DNA of 35,540 nucleotides from contig JARLJF010000134.1 in assembly GCA_031291335.1 (NCBI GenBank), positions 1 through 35,540 of the forward strand, read 5' to 3'. This document shows positions 1 through 7,799 of this stretch, one piece after another. The stretch's first letter is position 1, and every line of letters starts with the position of its first letter. This DNA comes from Pandoraea sp. (lineage in GTDB: Bacteria > Pseudomonadota > Gammaproteobacteria > Burkholderiales > Burkholderiaceae). Position numbers and translations under genes: made by a program. A model generated the notes under the pieces. That model did no database searches and had not been told where the DNA came from. It worked only from the letters and a program-made list of their open reading frames with translations.

Positions 1-333
1 ATGACGCGACGAGGAATACCGTCACCATGACGCGATTCAGGATTTTTGGCGGGACGTGTCAATGCGACAGAATGTCGCAGGTGCGACAAGTTGTCGCGCA
101 ACCCGCATGAACCGTGCAATTGGGCAATTTTCAGGGGGCGCCGGCAGCGGTCATGTCGCGGGGATCGCAATGGCGGCAAGCCGGGCGACCGGGACGGATA
201 GGGCTCGCGGGGAGCCTGACGCCAGCGTCGTCGTGCAGCGCAACATCGATTCTTCGAATAAGCGACAAAGCTGGGGTAAATCCCGGGGGCGCGACGCCCC
301 CTTCCCCATCGACGTCACGAAAAGCCACTAAGG
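1..333. other. intergenic region at the left edge
   Basis: I see no convincing gene here. The short open frames have no ribosome binding site and read as low-complexity Arg/Ser/Ala peptides. The stretch holds two tandem palindromes near 63-98 (listed separately) and a GC-rich hairpin at 285-301 (7-bp stem GGGGGCG/CGCCCCC, loop CGA) without a T-run. The palindromes suggest the upstream control region of a gene lying to the left of the window. Confidence 0.5.
63..98. promoter_or_regulatory. two tandem palindromic operator-like sites
   Basis: Two near-identical inverted repeats lie end to end. Site 1 (63-79) is TGCGACA-GAA-TGTCGCA, a perfect 7-bp arm palindrome. Site 2 (82-98) is TGCGACA-AGT-TGTCGCG, with one mismatch at the outer pair. 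Their centres are 19 bp apart, close to two helical turns, as expected for cooperative binding of two dimers. I cannot name the regulator. No sigma-54 promoter (TGGC-N8-TTGC) was found nearby, and the target gene is probably outside the window on the left. Confidence 0.5.
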
Positions 334-615
334 TCACGACTCGAACGGGTTCTTCACCTGTCGTGCCGTTGTGTCGCCTGAGGTGTCCGCATGCGCCGGC
401 AGATCGGCGCTGACGAGCGCCGCCACCACGGCATCGAGCACCGTCTTGAGCGCCTGCGCCTGACGAAGCCCTTCGGCATCTCGACGAATGTCCAGGTTGC
501 CGAAGATGGCAACGTGATCCGAGTGGTTTTCGACGCTCAGCTCACCCAGCGCGAGCGCATCGGCATCGTTGGCGAACGGGGCGAACTTGGCATTGGCAGA
601 AGACGAAGCGGACAT
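334..615 (-). CDS. conserved hypothetical protein, 93 aa
   Basis: The frame encodes an acidic protein of about 93 residues, MSASSSANAKF... ending ...VKNPFES. The start at 615 is chosen over the upstream codon at 645 because AGGAG lies 7 bases before it. The middle (roughly residues 25-70) looks like a small alpha/beta unit: a strand-like 'DHVAIFGNLDI' followed by a helix 'GLRQAQALKTVLDAVVAAL'. There is no signal peptide or membrane segment. The pattern resembles short hypothetical proteins common in Burkholderiaceae, but I know no function. It lies about 100 bases downstream of the nuclease gene on the same strand, so co-transcription is possible. Confidence 0.7.
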   Translation of the reverse strand: MSASSSANAKFAPFANDADALALGELSVENHSDHVAIFGNLDIRRDAEGLRQAQALKTVLDAVVAALVSADLPAHADTSGDTTARQVKNPFES

Positions 616-714
616 CTGGGGCTCCTGAATCGAGAAGAAAATCAATCGTCGAGGTCGACCAAAGCGATCGTCCCCGTCGTCGACCCGGCAACGCTCGGGG
701 CATTGCCGCCTTGC

Positions 715-1647
715 TTAGCGGATGATCGTACGCAAGAAGTCGAGCACCGTCTGCACCTCGCGATACGACGGCACGTCCGGGTCACGCTTGCGCTTGCCAC
801 CGGCAGCCTTGGGCGCGGGCAGACGCATTGCCGTACGCTTCACCTCCGCCGGCATGCCGGGGAAGAAGTCGATGCCGGCCAGCGTCTCGAGTTCGGCCAC
901 GCTCACCACCGAATAGTCGCCCGTGGCTTCGTTCGCGACAAGGTAGGCGCCCGCCTGCTTGCGCTTCGGGTCGTAGACCACCTTGTAGATCTGCGTGGGC
1001 ACCATGACCCGATTGCCGACCTGTGTGATCGTTTTGCCCTTGAAGAGTGGCCCGGTGAGGACGAACAGTTCACCGCGATCCTGCGCGAGCTTGCGCACGC
1101 TCGACTCGATACCCGCCCACAAATAGCGATTGTTCTCGCTGTTCTGCGGCACCATGTTCGACAGCGAAAAGCTCTCCGACTGCGCTTGCGCGTCCGGCAT
1201 ATCGGCCGAGGGCGCCATGTGCCCGCGGTCGTACCCGGAGCGCACGTAATCGCGCAGTTCCGCGCGCTCCCCCGGCGGAAGCTGCGATTCTGCGTGGAAG
1301 TTGTTGACGCGAGAGATCTGACGCGCGTTGCTCAAGCCATCTCGCGTGAGACGTTCCGCCGACCAGAGCGGCGTGCGCGTCACCCCCGAATGCATGACGC
1401 CGAACGCACTGAAGCACACCTCGCGTGCGTTGCGCGTCATTGCGGCGTTGGTAATGTCGGGCGCGGTGCCGGCCCAGTAGTGATCGCCGCACGCCGAAAC
1501 GGCTGCCAACGCATCGCCCGGCAATGCCGTGATGGCCACTAGGGAAGAAAGGGAAACCAGAGAGGCCAGGGAGACTGCCAACTGCCCGGTCATCGCGCGC
1601 AGGTGGCTTGCGCGCACTGCGGTGACCGTCCATCGAAACTGCTTCAT
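715..1647 (-). CDS. exported DNA/RNA non-specific endonuclease (EndoG/NucA family)
   Basis: This is a 310-residue nuclease of the beta-beta-alpha-metal superfamily, which cuts DNA and RNA without sequence preference using one metal ion. The signature DRGHMAPSADM is at residues 140-150, with His143 as the expected general base. The following 'NMVPQNSENNRYLW' (about 164-177) supplies the metal-binding Asn (Asn173 by family pattern). Residues 20-49 are a hydrophobic stretch ending in ALAA, so the protein is probably secreted or periplasmic. An alternative start at 1593 would give a more compact signal peptide. The natural role may be nutrient acquisition or extracellular DNA turnover; nothing in the neighbourhood suggests an immunity partner. 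Confidence 0.9.
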   Translation of the reverse strand: MKQFRWTVTAVRASHLRAMTGQLAVSLASLVSLSSLVAITALPGDALAAVSACGDHYWAGTAPDITNAAMTRNAREVCFSAFGVMHSGVTRTPLWSAERLTRDGLSNARQISRVNNFHAESQLPPGERAELRDYVRSGYDRGHMAPSADMPDAQAQSESFSLSNMVPQNSENNRYLWAGIESSVRKLAQDRGELFVLTGPLFKGKTITQVGNRVMVPTQIYKVVYDPKRKQAGAYLVANEATGDYSVVSVAELETLAGIDFFPGMPAEVKRTAMRLPAPKAAGGKRKRDPDVPSYREVQTVLDFLRTIIR

Positions 1648-1698
1648 CGCACGACTTTGGGTAAGACGTCAGGGGGTGCGATTGTAGCGGATGAACGG

Positions 1699-1857
1699 CT
1701 ATTCGGGGACGACGTTCCCCGCGCCATAGGCGGCGCATTGCAAGGTCTGAGCGGGGCCGAGGTTGTCGCACTCGTCCGCTTGCGCAGTCGGCAACCACGC
1801 CTGCTCGAGAAAGAGCAGACAAAGCACCAGCGCGAGCATGAGGAGCAGCGTTTTCAT
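1699..1857 (-). CDS. small secreted protein, 52 aa
   Basis: This tiny frame starts MKTLLLMLALVLCLLFLEQ, a textbook signal peptide (Lys then an all-hydrophobic core), with a likely cut near TAQA-D at residue 28. The mature part is only about 24 residues and contains two cysteines (Cys30 and Cys41) that could form one disulfide. It lies between the nuclease and the paiB-like gene on the same strand, with no overlap to either. I do not recognise it. The clear signal peptide and convenient spacing argue that it is real, but its size keeps confidence moderate. Confidence 0.6.
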   Translation of the reverse strand: MKTLLLMLALVLCLLFLEQAWLPTAQADECDNLGPAQTLQCAAYGAGNVVPE

Positions 1858-1985
1858 TGCGGCGTCCGAGTAGGGTTGCCGCATTGTATGCGGGGACGTC
1901 ACCACGCGACCTGTCCCCGCCCCACTGAATTGTTTCGATTCGTTACCGCTGCGCGCGATAGCCGAACGCAGACCGCTGAGACCGC

Positions 1986-2630
1986 TCAGGCCCCGGGTAC
2001 GTCGCCACGCTGGGCGACGAGCGCGGCCAACGGCTCGTTCATCGGCCCATCGGCACGCAGCCCGTCGACGACACCGACGCGATCGGGCATCGCGCGATTC
2101 TGCGACATCTTGAATTTGCCTTCGATGCGGCGAATCGGAATCTCCACACCGACGATGGCGCGCAGCATGCCGTCGATGAAGTCGGCCGGGGCGTCTTCCA
2201 CTGCCCACGGTGCCGTGCGTCCTTGCTCCTGCGATTGTGTGAGGTCCCCCACGAGGCGTCGCAACCATGCCGCATCGTCGATCACGCGCGGCTTGCCCCA
2301 CACATGCACCGCGGCGTAGTTCCACGTCGGCACCACTTTGCCGTGTTCAGCCTTGGCGGCATACCACGAAGGGGTGATATACCCATGCGGCCCCGTGAAC
2401 GCGATCAGACAATCGTCGACATCACGCAGCGCCTCACCATGCGGATTGGCCCGCGCCAGATGCGCGCGCAGCGTACCGAATTCGCCTTCGTCGGGATACA
2501 CAAGGAAAGGAATCGAATCGGCAATCAAGCCCTGCGAACCGGCGCTCACAAGCAGACCGAGCGGATGCGTGCGAATGAGATCGTGCAGAACTTCGGGACG
2601 ACTCTCGGTAAAGGCGGCGGGCTGATACAT
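1986..2630 (-). CDS. FMN-binding negative transcriptional regulator, PaiB family
   Basis: The 214-residue product matches the PaiB family in length and pattern, with a split-barrel flavin fold. It opens MYQPAAFTESRPEVLHDLIRTHPLG, typical of the family. Diagnostic stretches are 'FTGPHGYITPSWY' (about 78-90) and 'VPTWNYAAVHVWGKPRV' (about 100-116), followed by 'IEGKFKMSQNR' near residue 170, the family's C-terminal signature. In Bacillus, PaiB is linked to repression of sporulation and protease genes; most homologues have no proven target, so a flavin-dependent enzyme is equally possible. An 11-bp palindrome lies 36 bases upstream of the start. Confidence 0.88.
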   Translation of the reverse strand: MYQPAAFTESRPEVLHDLIRTHPLGLLVSAGSQGLIADSIPFLVYPDEGEFGTLRAHLARANPHGEALRDVDDCLIAFTGPHGYITPSWYAAKAEHGKVVPTWNYAAVHVWGKPRVIDDAAWLRRLVGDLTQSQEQGRTAPWAVEDAPADFIDGMLRAIVGVEIPIRRIEGKFKMSQNRAMPDRVGVVDGLRADGPMNEPLAALVAQRGDVPGA

Positions 2631-2665
2631 CGATGGCTCCGGACAAAATCGGCGGGGATGGAATA

Positions 2666-2676
2666 ACGCTTAGCGT
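2666..2676. promoter_or_regulatory. palindrome upstream of the paiB-like gene
   Basis: ACGCT-T-AGCGT is a perfect inverted repeat 36 bases before the start codon at 2630, in the usual position for an operator. No clear -10/-35 pair could be fixed around it, so this is only a candidate autoregulatory site. Confidence 0.3.
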
Positions 2677-2815
2677 ACGTCCGCCCGTGGCCCTTAGCAA
2701 AGACCCAATACTTATGATTTTTTTGGTACCACCAAGGTGTCGGCACCCTCTGCGCCGTCTGCACCGGTCAGCCGCTGGCAGGCAACCCGGCCCGCCGGCG
2801 GCACCGGCATCCGTA

Positions 2816-3325
2816 TCAGAGGAAGGACTTGGCCTGATCGAGAATCTTGTCGCAGACCTGGCGCGTCAATTGCTCCTTGAGCCCGCCGCCATTCAGGTCC
2901 ACCGTCTTGCCGTCCGGTGAGGACAACAGCCCCTTGGCGCCATCGAGATAGCCAGGGCTGGCGGCTGGCGATCCCGATTGGGTGCCGATCTTGCCGAGCA
3001 ACTTGTCTTTGACGTCGGTCGCCGAACTCAGATTTGCGCCGTTGAGATAGTTGTTCTTGATACAGAACTGCAACACGCCGGTCGCATTCCCCACGCTGCC
3101 GGACGTCAGCGACCCGGCCGAGCCCAGCCCGCCAAGGCTGCCGGCCAGACCGCCGGCACTGGTGCCGCCTGAGTTTCCGCCAACGGCGTTCTTGAGCAAA
3201 TCGAGTTGCGCCTGCGCGTGCATGGGGGCACTGAGGGCCAGCGCGAGCGCGATGCCCGCCCCTAACACTGAGGCGCTGGTTCTCTTCCCACCGGCTTCAG
3301 CCAAACATTCCGTGCGTCGCGACAT
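2816..3325 (-). CDS. DUF2501 domain secreted protein
   Basis: This 169-residue protein has an N-terminal export signal (hydrophobic 'VLGAGIALALALSAP', cut near AQA-Q at about residue 40). A glycine/serine-rich low-complexity section (about 47-80) follows, then the conserved C-terminal part 'VLQFCIKNNYLNGANLSSATDVKDKLLG' and 'LKEQLTRQVCDKILDQAKSFL'. That C-terminal pattern with two cysteines (one in each motif) is that of DUF2501 proteins (the Escherichia coli YjjA type). The function of the family is unknown and periplasmic location is inferred. The start has a strong GGAGG ribosome binding site about 6 bases upstream. Confidence 0.85.
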   Translation of the reverse strand: MSRRTECLAEAGGKRTSASVLGAGIALALALSAPMHAQAQLDLLKNAVGGNSGGTSAGGLAGSLGGLGSAGSLTSGSVGNATGVLQFCIKNNYLNGANLSSATDVKDKLLGKIGTQSGSPAASPGYLDGAKGLLSSPDGKTVDLNGGGLKEQLTRQVCDKILDQAKSFL

Positions 3326-3433
3326 ACGATCCTCCGTGATGTAAATGACGTGGGTCAGGTCGGCTCACTATAGCAGGACGTCTGCGCAGCAACGATGAAT
3401 CGCACTCCGTGGGAAGTGTCAGGGCGTCAGGCG

Positions 3434-5056
3434 TCAGAACAGCGCGGCGGCGGCATCGACCACCTCGGGAACGACGACACTGGCATCGACGCCCGCGTTC
3501 TCCTTGAGCAGGAAGACCAGATGATGCCCGGCAAGCAGTTCGATGCGCCGATCGCGTGCAAACTCCTCCACGCCGTCGTCGAACGCCCCCGTCGTAATCA
3601 GCATGCCGCGCGCCGCGCCGATCTGCTGCATCTCGGTGAGCATGGCCCGGGCGGCGGTTATCTCGAGCCGCGCACCGGGCGTCATCTCGCGATAGATGTG
3701 CACGACGACATCACCACCGAAAATCGGATGCGGGTCCCACGCGCGGCAAGTCAGCATGCCCGGCGTCTCGCTCGGCAGCAGCGGCGGGCCTTCGAAGCCA
3801 TGGGAGCGCAACAAGTGGAACATCACTTGCGTGAAGTCCTTGTCGTTGAGCGTCATCAGATTGAAGCGGCGGTCGACGGCGACGTCGGCGTCCGTGACGA
3901 CCTGCGTCATGTCGACGCCTGCCACCGGCGAAATCGCCTCCAACGCTTCGGGACGCGCAGAAACACGCGCTCCCAGCGCCGCGAGATGCGTCACCGGATC
4001 GCCTTCCGTCAGCGTGAGCGCCGCGAAGTCGGCACGCGCCACATGGGCGCTCGCCAGACACACGCGTGCGTCGCCATTGGTGGCGTACACGTTGAAAACG
4101 ATGGCGTTCACGTGGCGCAACGGGTCGGCCGAGAACAGTTCATGCAGCGAACGAAGCACGATCTGGCGCAGCGCATTGGCGTAGACCTGCGCCCGCATCG
4201 CCTCACCTGCGGGTACTCCCTGAATGAGATTTTCCGCGGCGTTGTAGTGGTACTCCAGCGCGACGGGTACCGCAGCGTCGAGCGTCGGCACGTCGTAGCC
4301 GATGGCCAGCAGCTTGTGGTTCTCGACGTAATGCGCGGCGAGCGTCTGCACGAACGCTTCCGGATACGGACTACGGCTGAGCACGACGCGCGCATAGCCG
4401 GTGACGGCCGCCGCCTCGCCGCGCAACAGCGCGCCTTCGAAATCGGCCACGGCCGCATTGTGACGCGCGCTCTCGGCACGCACGGCTTCCGTGGCCTTCT
4501 GCTGCGCGATCTGGAGAATCATCGAGCCTTGCGTGCGTCGGATCTTCGACGCCTCGTACTCGCGCTCCGCGTGCACGAATTCGCTGCGCGCCTTGGAGAC
4601 GGCCTGCTCATAGCGTCCCGATGCCCCAGGCATGGCCAGCGCGAGCCGGCCCGGCTTTTCGGGCGCGAACGTTTCCCACTCGGGTTTGGCCAGAATCTTG
4701 GGGAGATGCCGGGTATCGAGCACCGGCGCAGTGTTGCGTGCGCGCAGGTCGGCCGGCGGGATGCGCAGGTCGCGCGCAAGCCCCTCAGCAAGCAACCGCT
4801 CGAGCCGCGCGACTTCCAGCTTGGCTCGCGCACCTTGCGCGGCCGCTTCGGCCTGCCCCAACGCCAATTGCAAGCGTTCACGAGCGGCAGGGTCGGCGGC
4901 AGGCGCCTCTTCCATAGCGCGCTGCGCCTGATCCACGGCGCGGACCTCCGCGAGCGAGCGGGCCTGCATTTGCGCGTTCTGCTGCTCGCGCGTGTGCGCG
5001 GCGCGCCAGAATTCTCGCGCCAGACGATCGATGATGCTGTCGAATCCCCGGTTCAC
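3434..5056 (-). CDS. restriction-endonuclease-like (Mrr-type) protein with coiled-coil N-terminus, catalytic motif degenerate
   Basis: The product is 540 residues with a GTG start preceded by a G-rich ribosome binding site. Residues 10-90 and 150-215 are long Ala/Glu/Arg-rich helices, probably coiled coil. The last third (about 405-520) reads like an Mrr_cat domain: 'DFTQVMFHLLRSHGFEG' corresponds to the helix opening the fold, 'GGDVVVHIYRE' (447-457) to the active-site strand, and 'AARGMLITTGAFDDGVEEFARDRRIELLAGHHLVFLL' to the closing strands. In active Mrr enzymes the strand carries Gln/Glu-x-Lys; here it is His453-Ile-Tyr455, so cleavage activity is doubtful. No methyltransferase or defence gene is adjacent. 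A DNA- or damage-sensing role is possible but unproven. Confidence 0.72.
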   Translation of the reverse strand: MNRGFDSIIDRLAREFWRAAHTREQQNAQMQARSLAEVRAVDQAQRAMEEAPAADPAARERLQLALGQAEAAAQGARAKLEVARLERLLAEGLARDLRIPPADLRARNTAPVLDTRHLPKILAKPEWETFAPEKPGRLALAMPGASGRYEQAVSKARSEFVHAEREYEASKIRRTQGSMILQIAQQKATEAVRAESARHNAAVADFEGALLRGEAAAVTGYARVVLSRSPYPEAFVQTLAAHYVENHKLLAIGYDVPTLDAAVPVALEYHYNAAENLIQGVPAGEAMRAQVYANALRQIVLRSLHELFSADPLRHVNAIVFNVYATNGDARVCLASAHVARADFAALTLTEGDPVTHLAALGARVSARPEALEAISPVAGVDMTQVVTDADVAVDRRFNLMTLNDKDFTQVMFHLLRSHGFEGPPLLPSETPGMLTCRAWDPHPIFGGDVVVHIYREMTPGARLEITAARAMLTEMQQIGAARGMLITTGAFDDGVEEFARDRRIELLAGHHLVFLLKENAGVDASVVVPEVVDAAAALF

Positions 5057-5161
5057 TACTGCCCCCGCATGCGATATTGATTTTGTTTTGCCAAGCGAAC
5101 TACAACAACCAAGACTGCTGTGACTTCGTTCGACGTCTGTGTTGACGGATCTGCCTGCCGC

Positions 5162-5557
5162 TCAGCGGCCCGGCTGCCACGCCTCGAAGCGCGGTACGTT
5201 GCGATAGTCGAGCCAAGGCACTTCGTGCGACGTCCAGATATGAAATTGCGCCCGGAGTCCCGGGTCCTCATCGAGCGAAGCGACGCGCACGATCACGTTG
5301 GGCTGACCGTCCCGCATGGCAACCAGATGGGTGCCGCACGACGGACAGAAATAGCGCGCCTTGTCCGGTGACGACCGGAACGACGCGACATGTTCCGCCC
5401 CGCGCGTGAAGCGGAAATGCGCATGCAACGCTGGCGCCGTCGTAGTGAACGCCGCACCGTGCGCCTTTCGGCACGTGACGCAGGAACAATGAGCGATGGG
5501 GCCTGAAAACTGGTCCACCTCGTATGCGACCGCGCCGCACAGACAACTGCCCTTCAT
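5162..5557 (-). CDS. GFA family zinc protein (glutathione-dependent formaldehyde-activating enzyme / CENP-V-like)
   Basis: The 131-residue protein begins MKGSCLCGAVAYEV and carries the full GFA zinc-binding set: CxCG at the N-terminus (Cys5, Cys7), 'CSCVTCRKAHG' (second cluster) and 'YFCPSCGTHL' (third cluster). The family founder binds glutathione and helps make S-hydroxymethylglutathione from formaldehyde; most members, including this one, have no proven substrate. I chose the start at 5557 rather than 5605 because a very strong purine-rich ribosome binding site (GAGGGAGGGGG) sits just before it. It appears to be a single-gene transcript. Confidence 0.88.
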   Translation of the reverse strand: MKGSCLCGAVAYEVDQFSGPIAHCSCVTCRKAHGAAFTTTAPALHAHFRFTRGAEHVASFRSSPDKARYFCPSCGTHLVAMRDGQPNVIVRVASLDEDPGLRAQFHIWTSHEVPWLDYRNVPRFEAWQPGR

Positions 5558-5923
5558 CACGCCCCCTCCCTCGAACCGGCCGCCGCGACTGGCAACTTCC
5601 GACATTTACGTAGGGGACGATTGTAGGACGTTGCCCCCTCCCCCAGCAAAAAAATCTTTCCCTTCCTTGCCGCCCGAGCATGTCACAGGCGCAACGCACA
5701 CGCCCTGATCGTCATCAAATCGCCATGACGGCGGCGCAATGTCGAGCGTTGCGCCACACCGGGACGTCTGGCGAGCCGCGAGCTACCCCACGTCGTGCCC
5801 GGTGACATTCAACGCGGCGTGCATGCTCTCAATCCGGGATTTGACGCCTCACCGCTGTCAATGGCGACTACCCTATTGCGGTTCCATCGCCTGTCGATGC
5901 CCACGCTTTGCCGAACCCACGTC
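5558..5923. other. intergenic region, divergent between GFA protein and PAP2 phosphatase
   Basis: The region must contain promoters for both flanking genes because they diverge. A run of C and A near 5636-5660 (CCCCCAGCAAAAAAATC) gives a polypurine/polypyrimidine patch. I could not fix a convincing -10/-35 pair. The right-hand part may belong to the phosphatase gene if one of its upstream starts (5795 or 5861) is used. Confidence 0.35.
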
Positions 5924-6631
5924 ATGAACGAACTGGCTCCGAACTCACGACCGACAGCAGCACCCGCCGCCTCGCCCGCCCTCACCTCGCGCCCGTGTCT
6001 GCGCACCGCATGGCTGAGCGCGGTGGCCTGCCTGTTGCTGGCGCTCGTCGCCATTCCCTGGATCGACCGGCCGGTGGTGGACTTCGCACACCTGCACACG
6101 CAGGGCACGCGCTGGATTCAGCACGTCGCGGAATTGCCCTCGCCGCTGTTCGTGCTCGCGTGGCCCACGTTCGTGATCTTGGGTGCGATGCTCATCTGGC
6201 GACGTCAACTGCCCGTGTGGGCCACCACGCTGTGGCTGTCGGCAGGCGCCGTGGGCGTCGGCAGCGTGCTCAAGCAAGGCCTGAAGTTCACGCTCGGACG
6301 CACCTGGCCGGCGACATGGATTCATGAGAATCCGTCGTATCTGCGCGACGGCGTGTTCGAATTCCGGTTTTTCGGTGGCGACGGCGCGGGCTACGCGTCG
6401 TTCCCCTCGGGGCACCTCACCGTCATTCTCGCGTTCACCACGGTGCTCGCGCTGCGGCACCGTGCGCTGCGCTGGCCGTGCGCCGCAGCCATTGCACTGA
6501 CGGGCTTCGGCCAGATCGCCGCCGCCTACCACTGGACGAGTGACGCACTCGCGGGTGCCCCGCTCGGCATCGCGGTCGGCACGGCGTTCGTTGCCGGCTG
6601 GCAGCGCTGGGGCACCCGCCTGGGCGCGTGA
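5924..6631 (+). CDS. PAP2 superfamily membrane phosphatase
   Basis: This is a membrane protein of about 235 residues related to PgpB/LpxE phosphatases, which remove phosphate from lipid or isoprenoid phosphates at the periplasmic face. The three PAP2 motifs are visible: 'LKFTLGRTWP' (120-129), 'PSGH' (161-164) and 'AYHWTSDALAG' (201-211) with His203 and Asp207. Hydrophobic segments lie at about 30-48, 73-92, 100-116, 166-178, 185-200 and 210-228. The start is uncertain: in-frame codons at 5795 and 5861 would add 43 or 21 residues, and none has a clear ribosome binding site. 5924 gives the family's usual short N-terminus. The substrate cannot be read from sequence. Confidence 0.85.
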   Translation: MNELAPNSRPTAAPAASPALTSRPCLRTAWLSAVACLLLALVAIPWIDRPVVDFAHLHTQGTRWIQHVAELPSPLFVLAWPTFVILGAMLIWRRQLPVWATTLWLSAGAVGVGSVLKQGLKFTLGRTWPATWIHENPSYLRDGVFEFRFFGGDGAGYASFPSGHLTVILAFTTVLALRHRALRWPCAAAIALTGFGQIAAAYHWTSDALAGAPLGIAVGTAFVAGWQRWGTRLGA

Positions 6632-6881
6632 GAAGGTCGGGGCGCAGAAGAACAAGGGGCAAAGGGCATTGAGGACGTGGACGTGGACGGCGACGGGGTG
6701 GCCATTTCGTGAATCGGCGAGATCACCGCATAATGGCCGCTCATAACGATAAACCCGAGACTGCCCTCAACGGCTAGTCGCTTGCGCCGCCCGAAGGCCG
6801 CCGCCCGTCTGCACGGTTTGTACCGATGCGCGGGCGCACCACGGCGCTACCGCGCGACGACGTTGCCAAGCCGCCCGATTC

Positions 6882-7634
6882 ATGACTGTCGATCCGTTGC
6901 TTCCCCTCATCGTTGGCGCTTGCGTCGCTGGCTTCGTGCAAGGCTTGTCCGGCTTTGCGTTCAGTCTGGTCGCCCTGTCCTTCTGGGCGTGGTCGCTGCC
7001 ACCCACGCTGGCAGGTCCGCTCGCGGCCTTCTGCTCGCTCATCGGCCAGCTTCTGGGATTACGCGCCACCCGCCGGGCGGTGCCGCTCGATCGCCTCGCC
7101 CCCTTCGTGCTGTGCGGCCTGATCGGCGTGCCGGTCGGCGTGTGGATCCTGCGTTATCTCGACCCCGTGTGGTTTCGGGCCGGCATCGGCGCGATCCTCG
7201 TGATTTACTGCTCGATCCTGCTGCTCGCGGCTCACCTGCCGCGCATTCAGCACGGCGGACGCGCGGCCGACGGCATCGTCGGCTTCATTGGCGGTGTGAT
7301 GGGCGGCATCGGCGGCCTCGTCGGCGTAGTGCCCACGCTGTGGTGCACCCTGCGCGGCTGGGACAAGGACATGCAGCGCGCCGTCATGCAGATCTTCTTC
7401 ATCGTCATGCACACGCTCACCATCGTCCTGTATGCGGTGCATGGCGTCATCACGATGCAGACGCTGCATGTGTTCGCGATTGCCGTGCCGTCGATGATCC
7501 TGCCGACACTCGCGGGCGCATGGGCCTACAAGTTTCTCTCCGATCACACGTTCCGGCGCATGGTGCTTGCCCTGCTCGCCTGCTCCGGGGTGACGCTGCT
7601 CGTGGGCACCGTGCCCGAACTGCTCGCGCGGTAA
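6882..7634 (+). CDS. TauE/SafE (TSUP) family permease
   Basis: The 250-residue protein is almost entirely hydrophobic, with about eight membrane segments. It opens with 'LLPLIVGACVAGFVQGLSGFAFSLVALSFWAWSLPP', the classic TSUP first repeat with its glycine-rich GFAFS turn, and has the second repeat at 'GIVGFIGGVMGGIGGLVGVVPTLWCTLRGWD' (about 126-156). Family members export sulfite or sulfoacetate or move other organic anions. The substrate here is unknown. It stands alone, with 247 bases separating it from the phosphatase. Confidence 0.85.
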   Translation: MTVDPLLPLIVGACVAGFVQGLSGFAFSLVALSFWAWSLPPTLAGPLAAFCSLIGQLLGLRATRRAVPLDRLAPFVLCGLIGVPVGVWILRYLDPVWFRAGIGAILVIYCSILLLAAHLPRIQHGGRAADGIVGFIGGVMGGIGGLVGVVPTLWCTLRGWDKDMQRAVMQIFFIVMHTLTIVLYAVHGVITMQTLHVFAIAVPSMILPTLAGAWAYKFLSDHTFRRMVLALLACSGVTLLVGTVPELLAR

Positions 7635-7799
7635 CATCTCGCTGACGGCGATGACACACCCGACACAATCAAACGCGACGAACCCGATACGCCCGATATA
7701 CCCGACAAACGCGCGGATTGACGCAAACGGGCATCAGGGCACGGCGTTACGATGGCGGTACCGATACCCTCCCCTGGGTTCGCTACCCGCCCTCGCACC

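Noticed and set aside
285..301. GC-rich hairpin as an intrinsic terminator
   Set aside because: No T-run follows in either direction and no gene ends close to it in the right orientation.
391..1542. Long plus-strand open frame opposite the nuclease gene
   Set aside because: It is the antisense shadow of a clearly recognisable EndoG-type gene; the product is Arg/His-rich with no family features.
3395..5080. 561-codon plus-strand open frame opposite the Mrr-like gene
   Set aside because: High-GC antisense frame; Arg/His-rich product without motifs, while the minus-strand product has a recognisable fold.
7678..7708. Short tandem-like repeat of CCCGATA units before the phosphoribosyltransferase gene
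   Set aside because: Only three imperfect 9-base units, too short and irregular to call a repeat element or CRISPR.
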